Assembly: GCF_937616625.2 (NCBI RefSeq)
Contig: NC_065570.1
Coordinates: 16,874,001-16,938,000 of the forward strand
From: Mercurialis annua
Lineage: Eukaryota > Streptophyta > Magnoliopsida > Malpighiales > Euphorbiaceae
Direction of reading: 5' to 3'
Length of the DNA: 64,000 bases
Position 1 is the first letter of the stretch. Each line of letters begins with the position of its first letter. The translations under genes were made by a program, and so were the position numbers. This document shows, in pieces, positions 54,119 through 64,000 of this stretch. Below the pieces are notes generated by a model. It saw only the letters and a program-made list of their open reading frames with translations. It ran no database searches and had not been told where the DNA came from.

Positions 54119-56215
54119 TGTCACGACCCAATCTCAGGGCCGAGACCGGCGCTAGGGAATGGGAGTGGTTGCTCTGAAACCCGTAGCAAGCCTAAAATCG
54201 AAAAATAATTTTTTGCGAAACATAAACGTCATGCATGACATACATAGACACGTGTCATGCAGAAACACATGCCAGGCACACATATCCTCTGGCAATCACA
54301 AATATCACTACGCAGCAGGCGTAAAACATATATACTTTAAAACATTAAAGTTATATTTACAGAAAACTATACATTACAAGCTAACTTGCAAAATACTTAT
54401 CTACTGCAGCTCTAAGAGTAAATGACTATTTCTTTACATACTCAAAAATACGGACTTCTGGAAGTAGGATAGAAGTCCGTTTCTTCAAAGCGTCTTTAAC
54501 CTGAAAGAAAGTCTGTGAGGGGTCAGTATATTGGGATATACTGAGTGAGTTCATACATTTACTAATAAGTATTCAAATAAAACATAAAACCGTAATCAAT
54601 CATATGCAGCCAAGTACAGGATTTGATTGAAACCTTAATCCTCAAACATACTAATTAATCGATCAAACAACCCAATCATTAATATCAAATTGTGAGTCCA
54701 ACTCACTGGTGACCCAGCCACTAGATACGGGGACTCCAGACTACACCGTAGTCGAGTGCTCACTCGTATCAAAATCATATACCCAATCATAAATTTCATA
54801 ATCATTATTAGCTCCCCGTTGAGTCACATCAAAACTGGTGATCACGCAGTCCTATTGTCGCCCAATAGGTAGCACGTTCCATTGGATCAATACTGGTTTC
54901 AAATCAAGTATATGCAGTTCATAAAAAGAATTCGCATCGCAATCATGCAAAACAAACGTAAAGCAATATAAAATATTTGCTTAAATAAATACTTTAAAAG
55001 CAAATCATATAAACTCACAGAAAACGCTTATCCAAAAATGCATCGGGGCTTAGAACGTCAAGCTTCCTGAACTATTGGTCCAGCTGCTTCTTTCCTCGCC
55101 GGATCTAAAACAATTTTTAAAACATTTGACTTGTATTAGAATTCTATTCTAAGATTGACTCTAGACTCAAGACTCGACACGTTTTACTTTCACTAATCGT
55201 CGTGCTTCTCATGAATACTCCGATAAACGATATTTGGACCGTATATCATTTCTAATTCAACTCCCGTTTAACCTCATTAGGTTAACTATACACATTAATC
55301 GATCAATTACAATTTGATTTCTGATTCTACACGCGAATTCAGCTAATTCAATTGAGGTACGAAAAATCGGGGTGCGAGAATCGGAGGGTGCACGTTCGTG
55401 CACCTTGATGGTACACGTTCGTGCACCTTGGTGCACGGTCGTGCACCATATATTGGTGCACGCTCGTGTACCTTGGTACACGTTCGTGTACCACAAGTGC
55501 ACGATCCCCCGGAATCGATTTCCGGGGTTTCCGACCTGCTATAAACGTAAAAACGCTCCAAACTCAACCAAAACGCGTATTCTAAGCTCAAAACGCTATA
55601 TATCAATCCTATACTCGATAAAACGATAAAATCGTTTCGTGGCCTAAAACTTTGAATCGATATAACTCAAAATATATTCGTTTAAACAATAAAACATCAA
55701 GCTTACCGTGATTACCCGTCGGAATACGATCGTTTGGAGTTATAGAACGTCGGAAACGAACGAGAAACGGAAATCGCGCGACGAATCGTAACTATCGCCG
55801 TTTAGGAACGAGAAAGGGAAAGAAAAGGATCTGATCATCTTAATTCCTTCCTTATGAAGGATTCTTATATATATACTGGTTAATTTTCCATTTTGTCCTT
55901 GAAACTTTTCAAAAGTTTTAATTTAGTCCAAAACCTATCCGCGTCCAAATTTTAAACGATCTCTGATCGACTCGAAACTTTTACCACTAATAATATAAAT
56001 TATTTCACGGACTTTGGCGAAATAATTTTCGTTACGGGATTTATAATTTATTTTATATTAATTTTCAAAGTTAAATCTTTAATTCCTGTAAAATCGCTTA
56101 ATAACATTATTCTAAATTCCCGATATAATTAAATTAAATTCTCCTTAATTTAATTTATCGGAAATCACGACACGTGGCACGACGTACTTTTCGTAAAATA
56201 TTTTGGGGTATTACA
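54119..56215 (-). repeat. 3' LTR of G1
   Basis: 2097 bp; the minus strand starts TGTAATACCCC and ends GGTCGTGACA. It is roughly 90 % similar by eye to 57856-60029. TATA-like TATATATA (minus) is near 55867-55880, with a GTAAGC donor-like site at 55701-55706, a CTTTCTTTCAG acceptor-like site at 54501 onward and a hairpin array at 55385-55510. It shares end sequences and a TCAGTATAT block with the solo LTRs. Confidence 0.88.
55385..55510. repeat. GGTGCACG-NN-CGTGCACC hairpin array in G1 LTR
   Basis: Five 18-bp dyads plus a half unit. Three are symmetric: two with GGTGCACG/CGTGCACC arms and one with GGTACACG/CGTGTACC arms. Two are mixed, with one mismatch that would be a G-U or A-C pair in RNA. 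It lies between the TATA-like box and the acceptor-like site, so it would be transcribed. Confidence 0.8.
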
Positions 56216-56228
56216 TTCACCCCCCCTT
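56216..56228 (-). other. Polypurine tract of G1
   Basis: The minus strand reads AAGGGGGGGTGAA immediately before the LTR start TGTAATACCCC. It is preceded by the conserved AAATTCGAGGACGAATTT (minus) block. Confidence 0.88.
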
Positions 56229-56260
56229 AAAATAAATTCGTCCTCGAATTTAAAATTTAG

Positions 56261-57855
56261 TCATGTACCTTGAGTAAATAGATAAGGATATTTCTGCCTC
56301 ATATCCTCTTCTGTCTCCCACGTGCACTCTTTTACGGATTGACTCCTCCATAGAACTTTCACCATTGGAATTCTCTTCGTTCTCAATTGTTGTATCTGCG
56401 TGTTGACAATCTGCACTGGTCGTTCTTCGTAAGTTAGTTCCTCGCTCACGTCCACCACTTGCGGTTGAATTACTCGAGAAGGGTCTGGTACATATTTCCG
56501 AAGCATGGAAATATGGAAGACAGGATGCGACATCTCCGGTGGCAAGTCTAGCTTATAGGCAACTGAGCCAATACGTTCTATAATCTGATATGGTCCGACA
56601 TATCTCGGAGCCAACTTTCCCTTCTTTCCGAAACGAATCACTCCCTTCATCGGTGATACCTTGAGAAATACGTAATCTCCGATCTGAAATTCGATGTCTT
56701 TCCTCTTGGGGTCCGCATAATTCTTCTGTCGACTGGAAGCAGTATTCAAACGCTGCTTTATCAACAGAACTTTCTCTGACGTAATCTGGATGATCTCTGC
56801 CCCAGTGAGCTTCCGTTCGTCGACTTCATCCCAACAGATAGGGGATCGACATTTACGCCCGTATAATGCTTCGTATGGAGCCATCTCGATGCTCGAGTGA
56901 TAACTGTTGTGGTAGGCGAATTCGACTAAAGGTAGGTATGTATCCCAACTACCTCCGAAATCTAGTACGCATAGTCGAAGCATATCCTCTAACGTTTGAA
57001 TCGTCCGTTCAGACTGGCCGTCTGTCTGAGGATGAAAAGCAGTGCTGAAATTCAATCGCGTTCCTAACGCGTCTTGTAGACTCTTCCAGAAATGAGAGGT
57101 AAATACAGAACCTCTGTCTGAAACGATTGACACGGGAACTCCGTGTAGGCTCACGATCTTGTCGATGTACTCTTGAGATAACTTTGCTGCAGAATACGTC
57201 GTCTTGATAGGTATGAAGTGCGCTGACTTCGTCAAACGATCCACGATTACCCAAATGGAATCAAAACCTTTCTGCGTCTTGGCAATCCGACTACGAAATC
57301 CATCGTTATCTGCTCCCATTTCCACTCTGGGATGGGTAGCGGCTGGAGAAATCCATATGGCCGTTGACGTTCCAATTTGACTTGTTGACATGTTGGGCAT
57401 TTAGCCACGAACTCCGCAATGTCTTTCTTCATTCCGCTCCACCAATACGTTGTCTTGATGTCGTGATACATCTTCGTGGAACCTGGATGAACGCTATACA
57501 TCGTTCCATGCGTCTCTTCCATGATCTTTTGTCTTAAGTCTTCCACATCTGGAACGCACATTCGATTGCCATATTTCAGTATTCCATTGACGATACTGAA
57601 ATCTTGACTCTTTTCTTGTTGAACTTCCTCAATTAGATGCTTCAATTGAGGGTCGTCCGCTTGCAACTCTTTGATTCGATCTATCAACGTCGATCGTATC
57701 GTTAACTGAGCCATTAGGTTTCCGAGAGATGAAATCTCGAACTCAATCCCTTGGCTAAACATCGTATGAATCTCATTAATCAATGGTCTCCGCCATGTCG
57801 TTGAAACATGCGCGAGACTTCCTGCCGACTTTCTGCTTAACGCATCCGCCACTAC
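56261..57855 (-). pseudogene. G1 pol 3' fragment (end of RNase H region, integrase, chromodomain)
   Basis: Homologous to codons about 604-1135 of the intact pol at 60043-63483. It retains the integrase zinc-binding region, the DDE core ([24 protein letters not shown]) and a chromodomain-like C-terminus ([18 protein letters not shown]). Breaks: its start is cut by G2 at 57855; one base is missing at about 57281 (CTTGGCAA against CTTGGGCAA on the plus strand), shifting the frame; six bases are missing near 56525, removing two residues in frame. The stop TGA is at 56261-56263. It cannot make a working polyprotein. Confidence 0.9.
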
Positions 57856-60029
57856 TGTCACGACCCAATCTCAGGGCCGAGACCGGCGCTAGGGGATGGG
57901 AGTGGTTGCTCCGAAACCCGTAGCAAGCCTAAAAACGTAAAATAATTTTTCGTGAATATAAACGTCATGCATGACATACATAAACACGTGTCATGCAGAA
58001 TCATACATACCAGGCATACATGTCCTCTGGCAATCACAATATAAATAATGCAGCAAGCGTAAAACGTTTAAAACTTTAAAACGTTAAAGTTATATTTATA
58101 GAAAACTATTACATACAAGCTGACTGACAAAAGACTTATCTACTGCAGCTCTAAGAGTAAAGTACTACTTCTTTACATACTCAAAATTACAGACTTCTGG
58201 AAGTAGGATAGAAGTCCGTTGCTTCAAAGCGTCTTTATCCTGAAAGGAAATCTGTGAGGGGTCAGTATATTGGGATATACTGAGTGAGTTCATACATTTA
58301 CTAATAAGTATTCAAATAAAAACATAAAACGATATTCCATCATATGCAGCCAAGTACGAGATCTGACTGAAACCTTAATCCTCAAACATACTAATAATCA
58401 ATCGAGCAACCCAATCATAAATATCAATTGCGAGTCCAACTCGCTGGTGGCCCAGCCACTAGATACGGGGACTCCAGACTACACCGTAGCCGAGTGTTCT
58501 CTCGTATCAAAATCATAAACCCAATCGTAAATTTCATATTCATCATCAGCTCCCAGCTGAGTCATATCAAAACTGGTGATCACACAGTCCTATTGTCGCC
58601 CAATAGGTAGCACGTTCCATCGGATAACTACTGGTTTCAAATCAAGTATATGCATTTCATAAAAAGAATTCACATTGCAATCATGCAAAACAAACATAAA
58701 GCAATATAAAATATTTTCTCAAGTAAATACTTTAAAAGCAAATCGTATAAACTCACTGAAAACGCTTATCCAAAAATACGTCGGGGCTTTAGAACGTCAA
58801 GCTTCCCGAACTACTGGTCCAGCTGCTTCTTGCCTTGCCGGATCTAAAACAATTTTAAAACATTTAACTTGAATTAGAATCCTATTCTAAGATTGACTCT
58901 AGACTCGAGACTCGAGACTCGATACGTTTCACTTTCATTAGTCGTCGTGCTTCTCACGTATACTCCGATAAACGGTATCAAACTCGTTTACGGATAGTAT
59001 ACCATTCTAATATAATTCGCATTTAACCCCATTAGGTTAACTATTACGCTAATCGATCATATACTATTTGATTTCCAATTCTCGGTATGCGCGTACGACA
59101 AACGGGTGTCCAGCTAATATAATCGGGTACGAAGATCGGGGAGGTGCACATTCGTGCAGGGAGGGTACACGGTCGTGTACCTTGATGGTACACGTTCGTG
59201 TACCTTGGTACACGGTCGTGTACCATATGTTGGTACACGTTCGTGTACCTTGGTACACGTTCGTGTACCATTGATGGTACACGTTCGTGTACCACAAGTA
59301 CACGATCGTGTACTGTCGTGCAGATCCCCCGGAATCGATTTCTGGGGTTTCCGACCTGCTATATACGTAAAAACGCTCCAAACTCAACCAAAACGCATAT
59401 TCTAAGCTCAAAACGCTATAAATCGATCCTATACTCGATAAAACGATAAAATCGTTTCGTGGCCTAAAACTTTGAATCGACATAACTCAAAATATAATCA
59501 ATGAAACGGTAAAACGTTAAGCTTACCGTGATTACCCGTCGGAACACGATCGTTTTGAGTTATAGAACGTCGAAAACGGACGAGAAACGAAAACCGCGCG
59601 ACGAACCGAACGAATTTGACGAACGAAAGAAAATGAATCAGATGAAGGTTCTGAATCCTTCATCCTTAAGGATTCATATATATATATCCTGGCTAAAGTA
59701 CGCCTTGGTCCTTGAAACTTTTCAAAAGTTTTAATTTAGTCCATAACCTATTCGCGTCCAAATTTTAAACGATCTCCGATCGATTCAGAACTTTTACCAT
59801 AAATACTATAAATTATTTCGCGGACTTTGGCGAAATAAAATCCATTACGGGATTTATAAATTATTTTATATTAATTTCTGAAGTCAAATCCCCAAATCCC
59901 TCTAATTAACTTATTAAAATTTATTCTAAATTCCCGATATAATTAAATTAAATTCTCCTTAATTTAATTTATCGGAAATCACGACACGTGGCACGACGTA
60001 ATTATCTTAAATTATTTTGGGGTATTACA
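57856..60029 (-). repeat. 3' LTR of G2
   Basis: 2174 bp, TGTAATACCCC...GGTCGTGACA on the minus strand. TATA-like TATATATATA is near 59673-59690 (minus), with a GTAAGC donor-like site at 59521-59526, a CCTTTCAG acceptor-like site at 58240-58241 and a hairpin array at 59146-59322. It differs from the G1 LTR at many sites, so the two insertions derive from different source copies or are old. Confidence 0.88.
59146..59322. repeat. GGTACACG-NN-CGTGTACC hairpin array in G2 LTR
   Basis: Seven 18-bp dyads with complementary arms (six GGTACACG/CGTGTACC with centre TT or GT, one AGTACACG/CGTGTACT with centre AT) after a degenerate GTGCAC unit. Spacers are short (TTGAT, TT, ATATGTT, AT). Reading frames through it are by-products of the repeat, not genes. 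Confidence 0.85.
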
Positions 60030-60045
60030 TTCACCCCCCCCCTTA
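60030..60045 (-). other. Polypurine tract of G2, overlapping the pol stop
   Basis: The minus strand reads TAAGGGGGGGGGTGAA, then the LTR start. The pol stop codon TAA (60043-60045) is the first triplet of the tract, so the coding region runs right up to the primer site. The G run is nine, against seven in G1. Confidence 0.88.
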
Positions 60046-63000
60046 AAATAAATTCGTCCTCGAATTTAAAATTAGCCACGTACCTTGAGTAAACAGATAT
60101 GGATATTTCTGCCTCATATCCTCTTCTGTCTCCCACGTGCACTCTTCTACAGATTGACTTCTCCAAAGAACTTTCACCATTGAAATTCTTTTCGTTCGCA
60201 ATTGTCGTATCTGCGTATCGACAATCTGCACTGGCCGTTCTTCATATGTTAGTTCTTCGCTCACGTCCACCACTTGCGGTTGAATTATTCGAGAAGGGTC
60301 TGGTACATATTTCCGAAGCATGGAAATATGGAAGACAGGATGAACTTGCGACATCTCCGGTGGTAACTCTAACTTGTAGGCAACTGAGCCTATACATTCT
60401 ACGATCTGGTAGGGTCCGACATATCTCGGAGCCAATTTACCCTTCTTTCCGAAACGAATTACTCCCTTCATCGGTGATACTTTGAGAAACACGTAGTCTC
60501 CAATCTGAAATTCGATATCTTTCCTCTTGAGGTCCGCGTAACTCTTCTGTCGACTAGAAGCGGTATTCAAACGCTGCTTTATCAACGGAACTTTTTCTGA
60601 TGTAATCTGGATAATCTCTGCTCCAGTGAGCTTTCGCTCACCGACTTCATCCCAACAGATAGGGGAACGACATTTTCGCCCGTATAACGCTTCATATGGA
60701 GTCATCTCGATACTCGAGTGATAGCTGTTGTTGTAGGCGAATTCGACTAGAGGTAGATACGTATCCCAACTACCTCCGAAGTTTAATACGAATAGTCGAA
60801 GCATATCTTCTAACGTTTTAATCGTCCGTTCAGACTGACCGTCTGTCTGAGGGTGAAACGCAGTGCTGAAATTTAATCGCGTTCCTAACGCGTCTTGTAA
60901 GCTTTTCCAGAAATGAGAGGTAAATACGGAACCTCTGTCTGAAATGATTGATACGGGAACTCCGTGTAGGCTTACGATCTTATCGATATAGATCTCCGCC
61001 AACTTTGCTGCAGAATACATCGTCTTGATAGGTATGAAGTGTGCTGACTTCGTCAAACGATCCACGATTACCCAAATAGAGTCAAACCCTTTCTGCGTCT
61101 TGGGCAATCCGGTTATGAAATCCATCGTGATTTGCTCCCACTTCCACTCCGGGATGGGTAACGGCTGAAGAAATCCGTAAGGTCGCTGATGCTCCAATTT
61201 GACTTGCTGACAAGTCGGGCATTTAGCCACAAACTCTGCGATATCTTTCTTCATTCCTCTCCACCAGTACGTTGATTTGATGTCGTGATACATCTTCGTA
61301 GAACCTGGATGAACGCTATACATCGTTCCATGAGTCTCTTCCATGATCTTCTGTCTTAAGTCTTCCACGTCTGGAACGCACATTCGATTACCATATTTCA
61401 ATATTCCATTGACGATACTGAAATCTTGACTCTTTTCTTGTTGAACTTCCTCAATTAAATGCTTTAATTGAGGGTCGTCTGTTTGCAACTCTTTGATATG
61501 ATCTATCAACGTCGATCGTATCGTTAGCTGAGCCATTAGGTTTCCGAGAGATGAAATCTCAAACTCAACCCCTTGGCTAAACATCGTATGAATCTCGTTG
61601 ATTAATGGTCTCCGCCACGTCGTTATAACATGCGCGAGACTTCCTGCCGACTTCTTGCTTAATGCATCCGCCACTATGTTGGCCTTGCCTGGATGGTATT
61701 GTATCGTGCAGTCGTAATCTTTTAATAACTCCATCCATCTCCGCTGTCTGAGGTTCAACTCTCGTTGATCGAAAATGTACTTCAAGCTTTTATGATCTGT
61801 AAAGATCTCACACGTGGCGCCGTATAAATAATGTCTCCAGATCTTCAACGCAAATATTACCGCTGCTAATTCCAGATCATGTGTCGGGTAGTTTGTTTCG
61901 TGCTTCTTGAGCTGTCGCGAAGCGTATGCAATTACTCTACCGTGTTGCATAAGGACGCATCCTAATCCAATTCTTGACGCATCGCAGTATACTGTGAATC
62001 CTTCTGTTCCTTCTGGTAGTGCTAAGACTGGTGCTGTCGTCAGACACTCTTTCAGTTTTAGAAAACTGAGTTCACACTGATCCGTCCAATTGAACTTCGC
62101 GTTTTTCTGAGTTAACTTCGTCAAAGGTACAGCGATCTTTGAAAAATCTTGTACGAATCGTCTGTAATATCCCGCTAAACCAAGGAAACTTCTAACTTCC
62201 GTAACTGATTCAGGCCGTTTCCATTCTATCACAGCTTCAATCTTCTTTGGATCAACCTTAATGCCGCTTTGTGAAACCACGTGACCTAAGAAAGCCACTT
62301 CCGTTAGCCAAAATTCACATTTAGAGAATTTGGCGTAAAGCTGATGCTCTCTTAGCGTCTGTAGTACTATCCGCAAATGTTGAGCGTGCTCTTCTTCTGA
62401 ACGTGAATAGATCAAAATATCGTCGATAAACACGATCACAAATCGATCTAAATATGGTTTGAATATCCTATTCATCAAATCCATGAAGGCTACTGGGGCG
62501 TTCGTCAATCCGAATGACATAACGAGAAATTCGTAATGTCCGTATCGAGTTCGGAAAGCAGTCTTTTGTATGTCATCGTTGCGAATCTTCAATTGATGAT
62601 AGCTTGATCTCAGATCGATCTTGGAAAAGTACTTCTCTCCTTGCAACTGGTCGAATAAATCATCGATTCTAGGTAACGGATACTTATTCTTGATCGTTAC
62701 CTTGTTCAGCTGTCGATAATCGATACATAGTCTAAGCGATCCATCCTTCTTTTTCACGAATAACACTGGTGCACCCCATGGGGATACACTCGGTCTGATG
62801 AAACCACGATCAAACAATTCTTCTAACTGATCCTTTAATTCTTTAAGTTCTGCCGGTGCCATACGATAAGGAGGTATCGATATCGGCTTCGTGCCGGGAG
62901 CCAATTCGATACAAAACTCAATCTCACGATCTGGGGGTAATACAGGTAATTCCTCTGGAAAAACGTCTGGATATTCCGATACAACTGGTACGTCGCTTAA

Positions 63001-63483
63001 GTTTACACTTTTCTTTTCCACATCCCGTACTATCGCTAAGAATCCTTGACATCCCTTCTTCAACATACGACAAGCTTTAATAGCTGAAATAATACTCGTA
63101 GAAGATTCCATCTTATCACCCTGAATTGAAACCGCTTCAATTCCAGGCGTGTTAAACGTCACCGTCTTCTTCCGGCATTCCACATTAGCGTAGTGCTGAG
63201 CTAACCAATCCATTCCTAGTATGACGTCAAAAGCTAGTACTTCGAGTAAAATTAAGTCAACTAACAAATCTCGTCCTTGAACTTTCACAGGACAAGACGA
63301 ATAAACGATACTAACTTCCACAGTCTCTCCAACTGGCGTAGCTACGGATAAAGGGTTCCTAAGATATGCTGGTTGCACTCCTAACTTACTAGCAAAACTA
63401 GGCGAAACAAACGAATGCGTAGCGCCCGGATCAAATAAAATTAATGCGTCTTGCGAAGCGATAGGAAAGGTACCTTGCACCAC
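60043..63483 (-). CDS. G2 pol polyprotein (protease, RT, RNase H, integrase, chromodomain)
   Basis: Open frame of 1146 codons. Protease: DPGATHSF at 18-25 (P where D-S/T-G is classical, a form I believe is common in plant gypsy). RT: D290 ([10 protein letters not shown]) and FIDD at 352-355. RNase H: D501, E538, D563. Integrase: H725, H733, C755, C758; core D788, D849, E885 with DX35E spacing. Chromodomain-like end around 1078-1131 ([19 protein letters not shown]). The G1 copy stops after TQGT; here TGA has become TGG and the frame reads 11 more residues to the PPT. The ATG at 63483 is only the first in the open frame; the product is normally a Gag-Pol polyprotein. All catalytic residues are visible. 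The chromodomain would bind silent chromatin marks and steer insertion there (family knowledge). Confidence 0.92.
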   Translation of the reverse strand: MVQGTFPIASQDALILFDPGATHSFVSPSFASKLGVQPAYLRNPLSVATPVGETVEVSIVYSSCPVKVQGRDLLVDLILLEVLAFDVILGMDWLAQHYANVECRKKTVTFNTPGIEAVSIQGDKMESSTSIISAIKACRMLKKGCQGFLAIVRDVEKKSVNLSDVPVVSEYPDVFPEELPVLPPDREIEFCIELAPGTKPISIPPYRMAPAELKELKDQLEELFDRGFIRPSVSPWGAPVLFVKKKDGSLRLCIDYRQLNKVTIKNKYPLPRIDDLFDQLQGEKYFSKIDLRSSYHQLKIRNDDIQKTAFRTRYGHYEFLVMSFGLTNAPVAFMDLMNRIFKPYLDRFVIVFIDDILIYSRSEEEHAQHLRIVLQTLREHQLYAKFSKCEFWLTEVAFLGHVVSQSGIKVDPKKIEAVIEWKRPESVTEVRSFLGLAGYYRRFVQDFSKIAVPLTKLTQKNAKFNWTDQCELSFLKLKECLTTAPVLALPEGTEGFTVYCDASRIGLGCVLMQHGRVIAYASRQLKKHETNYPTHDLELAAVIFALKIWRHYLYGATCEIFTDHKSLKYIFDQRELNLRQRRWMELLKDYDCTIQYHPGKANIVADALSKKSAGSLAHVITTWRRPLINEIHTMFSQGVEFEISSLGNLMAQLTIRSTLIDHIKELQTDDPQLKHLIEEVQQEKSQDFSIVNGILKYGNRMCVPDVEDLRQKIMEETHGTMYSVHPGSTKMYHDIKSTYWWRGMKKDIAEFVAKCPTCQQVKLEHQRPYGFLQPLPIPEWKWEQITMDFITGLPKTQKGFDSIWVIVDRLTKSAHFIPIKTMYSAAKLAEIYIDKIVSLHGVPVSIISDRGSVFTSHFWKSLQDALGTRLNFSTAFHPQTDGQSERTIKTLEDMLRLFVLNFGGSWDTYLPLVEFAYNNSYHSSIEMTPYEALYGRKCRSPICWDEVGERKLTGAEIIQITSEKVPLIKQRLNTASSRQKSYADLKRKDIEFQIGDYVFLKVSPMKGVIRFGKKGKLAPRYVGPYQIVECIGSVAYKLELPPEMSQVHPVFHISMLRKYVPDPSRIIQPQVVDVSEELTYEERPVQIVDTQIRQLRTKRISMVKVLWRSQSVEECTWETEEDMRQKYPYLFTQGTWLILNSRTNLF

Positions 63484-64000
63484 AGCATTGGAAGCCTGGG
63501 CCTCCTGAGGATTCAGTGCAAAGACCTAGCCTGACTTCCACCAGCTTGCGAAGTTTGACCGGTACCACGACCTCCGCCATTCCTTCCTCCACGATTTCCA
63601 TAACCACGGCCTCTCTAACCAGTGAAGGTGCTTCCTGTCTGATCATATCCTGATGCTGCCTGCTGTGCAGTCCTCTGCTGCTGATAAGAAGGCTGTACTA
63701 CAGTGGTCATCGAACCCTGGGGCATCTGCCTCGGACAATCTCTAGCAAAATGGTCCCGTTGACCACAGTTAAAACATGCTCCAGTAGCAATGTAGCACGC
63801 GCCATAATGTCTCCTATTACAGTTCAGACATATAGGAACTCCGCCTCCCATATCACTCATCGATCTGGCACTAAATCCGGTGCCTGAAGTACTCACTCTA
63901 GTTCCATACCGAACTCTCTTATTTCTCTGTTGACGTGATGGAGGTCAAGAATAACTCCTAGCATATGATTGGGTAGGTGCGCTCTGTATGCTGCGAAACA
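63484..64000 (-). pseudogene. G2 gag C-terminal part, interrupted
   Basis: Gag zinc-binding region: CLNCNRRHYGAC followed by the knuckle CFNCGQRDHFARDC at about 63735-63776. Breaks: in-frame TGA at 63945-63947, in-frame TAG at 63615-63617 (after GSTFTG), and a one-base shift near 63524-63527 that puts the final gag stretch out of frame with pol. The rest of gag lies beyond the window. With three lesions this copy cannot make a full Gag-Pol. Confidence 0.85.

Larger units (their letters stand above)
54119..57855 (-). mobile_element. Gypsy element G1, 3' part (host of nested element G2)
   Basis: On the minus strand: 3' half of pol (57855 down to 56261), PPT (56216-56228) and 3' LTR (54119-56215). 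It inserted into the inverted LTR arm; predicted TSD is CATCT (54114-54118), whose partner should lie beyond the window. Its pol is interrupted at 57855 by the LTR end of G2. The upstream half of G1 should be found past the right edge. Confidence 0.85.
57856..64000 (-). mobile_element. Gypsy element G2 (chromovirus-like), 5' end outside the window
   Basis: On the minus strand: gag (beyond 64000 to about 63484), pol (63483-60043), PPT (60030-60045) and 3' LTR (57856-60029). It is inserted in the pol of G1. Protease-RT-RNase H-integrase order and a C-terminal chromodomain place it in the Ty3/gypsy chromoviruses; the ~2.2-kb LTR and initiator-Met PBS in relatives favour the Tekay/Del side (tentative). 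The 5' LTR and most of gag are not visible. Confidence 0.88.

Noticed and set aside
59044..59483. Overlapping open frames on both strands through the G2 LTR hairpin array (also 55257-55629)
   Set aside because: Frames in all directions are open because the 18-bp palindromic unit contains no stop; 18 is divisible by three, so the peptide repeats (VPRYTNVY- or CTLVHVRV-like). No gene evidence.
54119..60029. The two G1/G2 LTRs as the LTR pair of one element
   Set aside because: Both are followed by PPT and pol 3' ends in the same orientation, the distance holds only a pol fragment, and no PBS adjoins 57856; they are two separate 3' LTRs.
60043..63483. Endogenous pararetrovirus (caulimovirus-like)
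   Set aside because: LTRs, integrase with DDE and zinc-binding region, chromodomain and tRNA-Met PBS in relatives identify Ty3/gypsy; no movement protein is present.

Overview
The window looks like a block of plant heterochromatin from a nuclear genome. I see no host gene, tRNA or rRNA. The basis is an AT-rich tandem satellite, plant-type Ty1/copia and Ty3/gypsy long terminal repeat (LTR) retrotransposons, primer sites matching plant initiator tRNA-Met, and long LTRs ending TGTAAT...GTGACA. A eudicot is likely, but the species cannot be named from the sequence.

Left two thirds (1-40786): about 20 kb of one satellite built from two ~30-bp modules, A (29 bp) and B (30 bp), mostly ordered AB (59 bp) and AAB (88 bp). 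ABAAB is a common super-unit of about 147 bp. The array is cut by a small MITE-like element (504-837) and by four plus-oriented solo LTRs, each with a perfect 5-bp target duplication: 4082-6829 (AAGCC), 6960-18903 (GTAAT), 19360-22138 (CAAAC) and 34031-37186 (AAACC). The second solo LTR is split by a complete, very young minus-strand copia element (7481-16850, TSD CTTTA) whose two 1987-bp LTRs differ at only two sites that I can find.

Right third (40787-64000): a pile of nested gypsy-type elements. It holds a truncated minus-strand LTR (40787-42484), then an element with LTRs, PBS and PPT but almost no coding capacity (about 42481-50857). Its 5' LTR folds back into an inverted plus-strand LTR arm (50858-54118), which is itself interrupted by a solo LTR with TSD TAGCT (51056-53658). 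Next are two minus-strand chromovirus-like gypsy elements, the second inserted in the pol gene of the first. The inner one keeps a 1146-codon pol frame for protease, RT, RNase H, integrase and chromodomain (60043-63483), but its gag is broken.

Common themes: (i) six LTRs of the solo-LTR superfamily carry, at the same place just upstream of a TATA-like box, a short dyad or repeat cassette whose sequence differs completely between copies. Two related gypsy LTRs carry an analogous hairpin array downstream of TATA. (ii) Most of these LTRs keep a GTAAG-type donor after the TATA box and a pyrimidine-rich CAG acceptor 1.2-1.85 kb later, suggesting a leader intron inside the LTR. (iii) Satellite divergence is dominated by CpG to TpG/CpA changes, as expected of methylated, silenced DNA. 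The retrotransposon proteins serve only their own elements.
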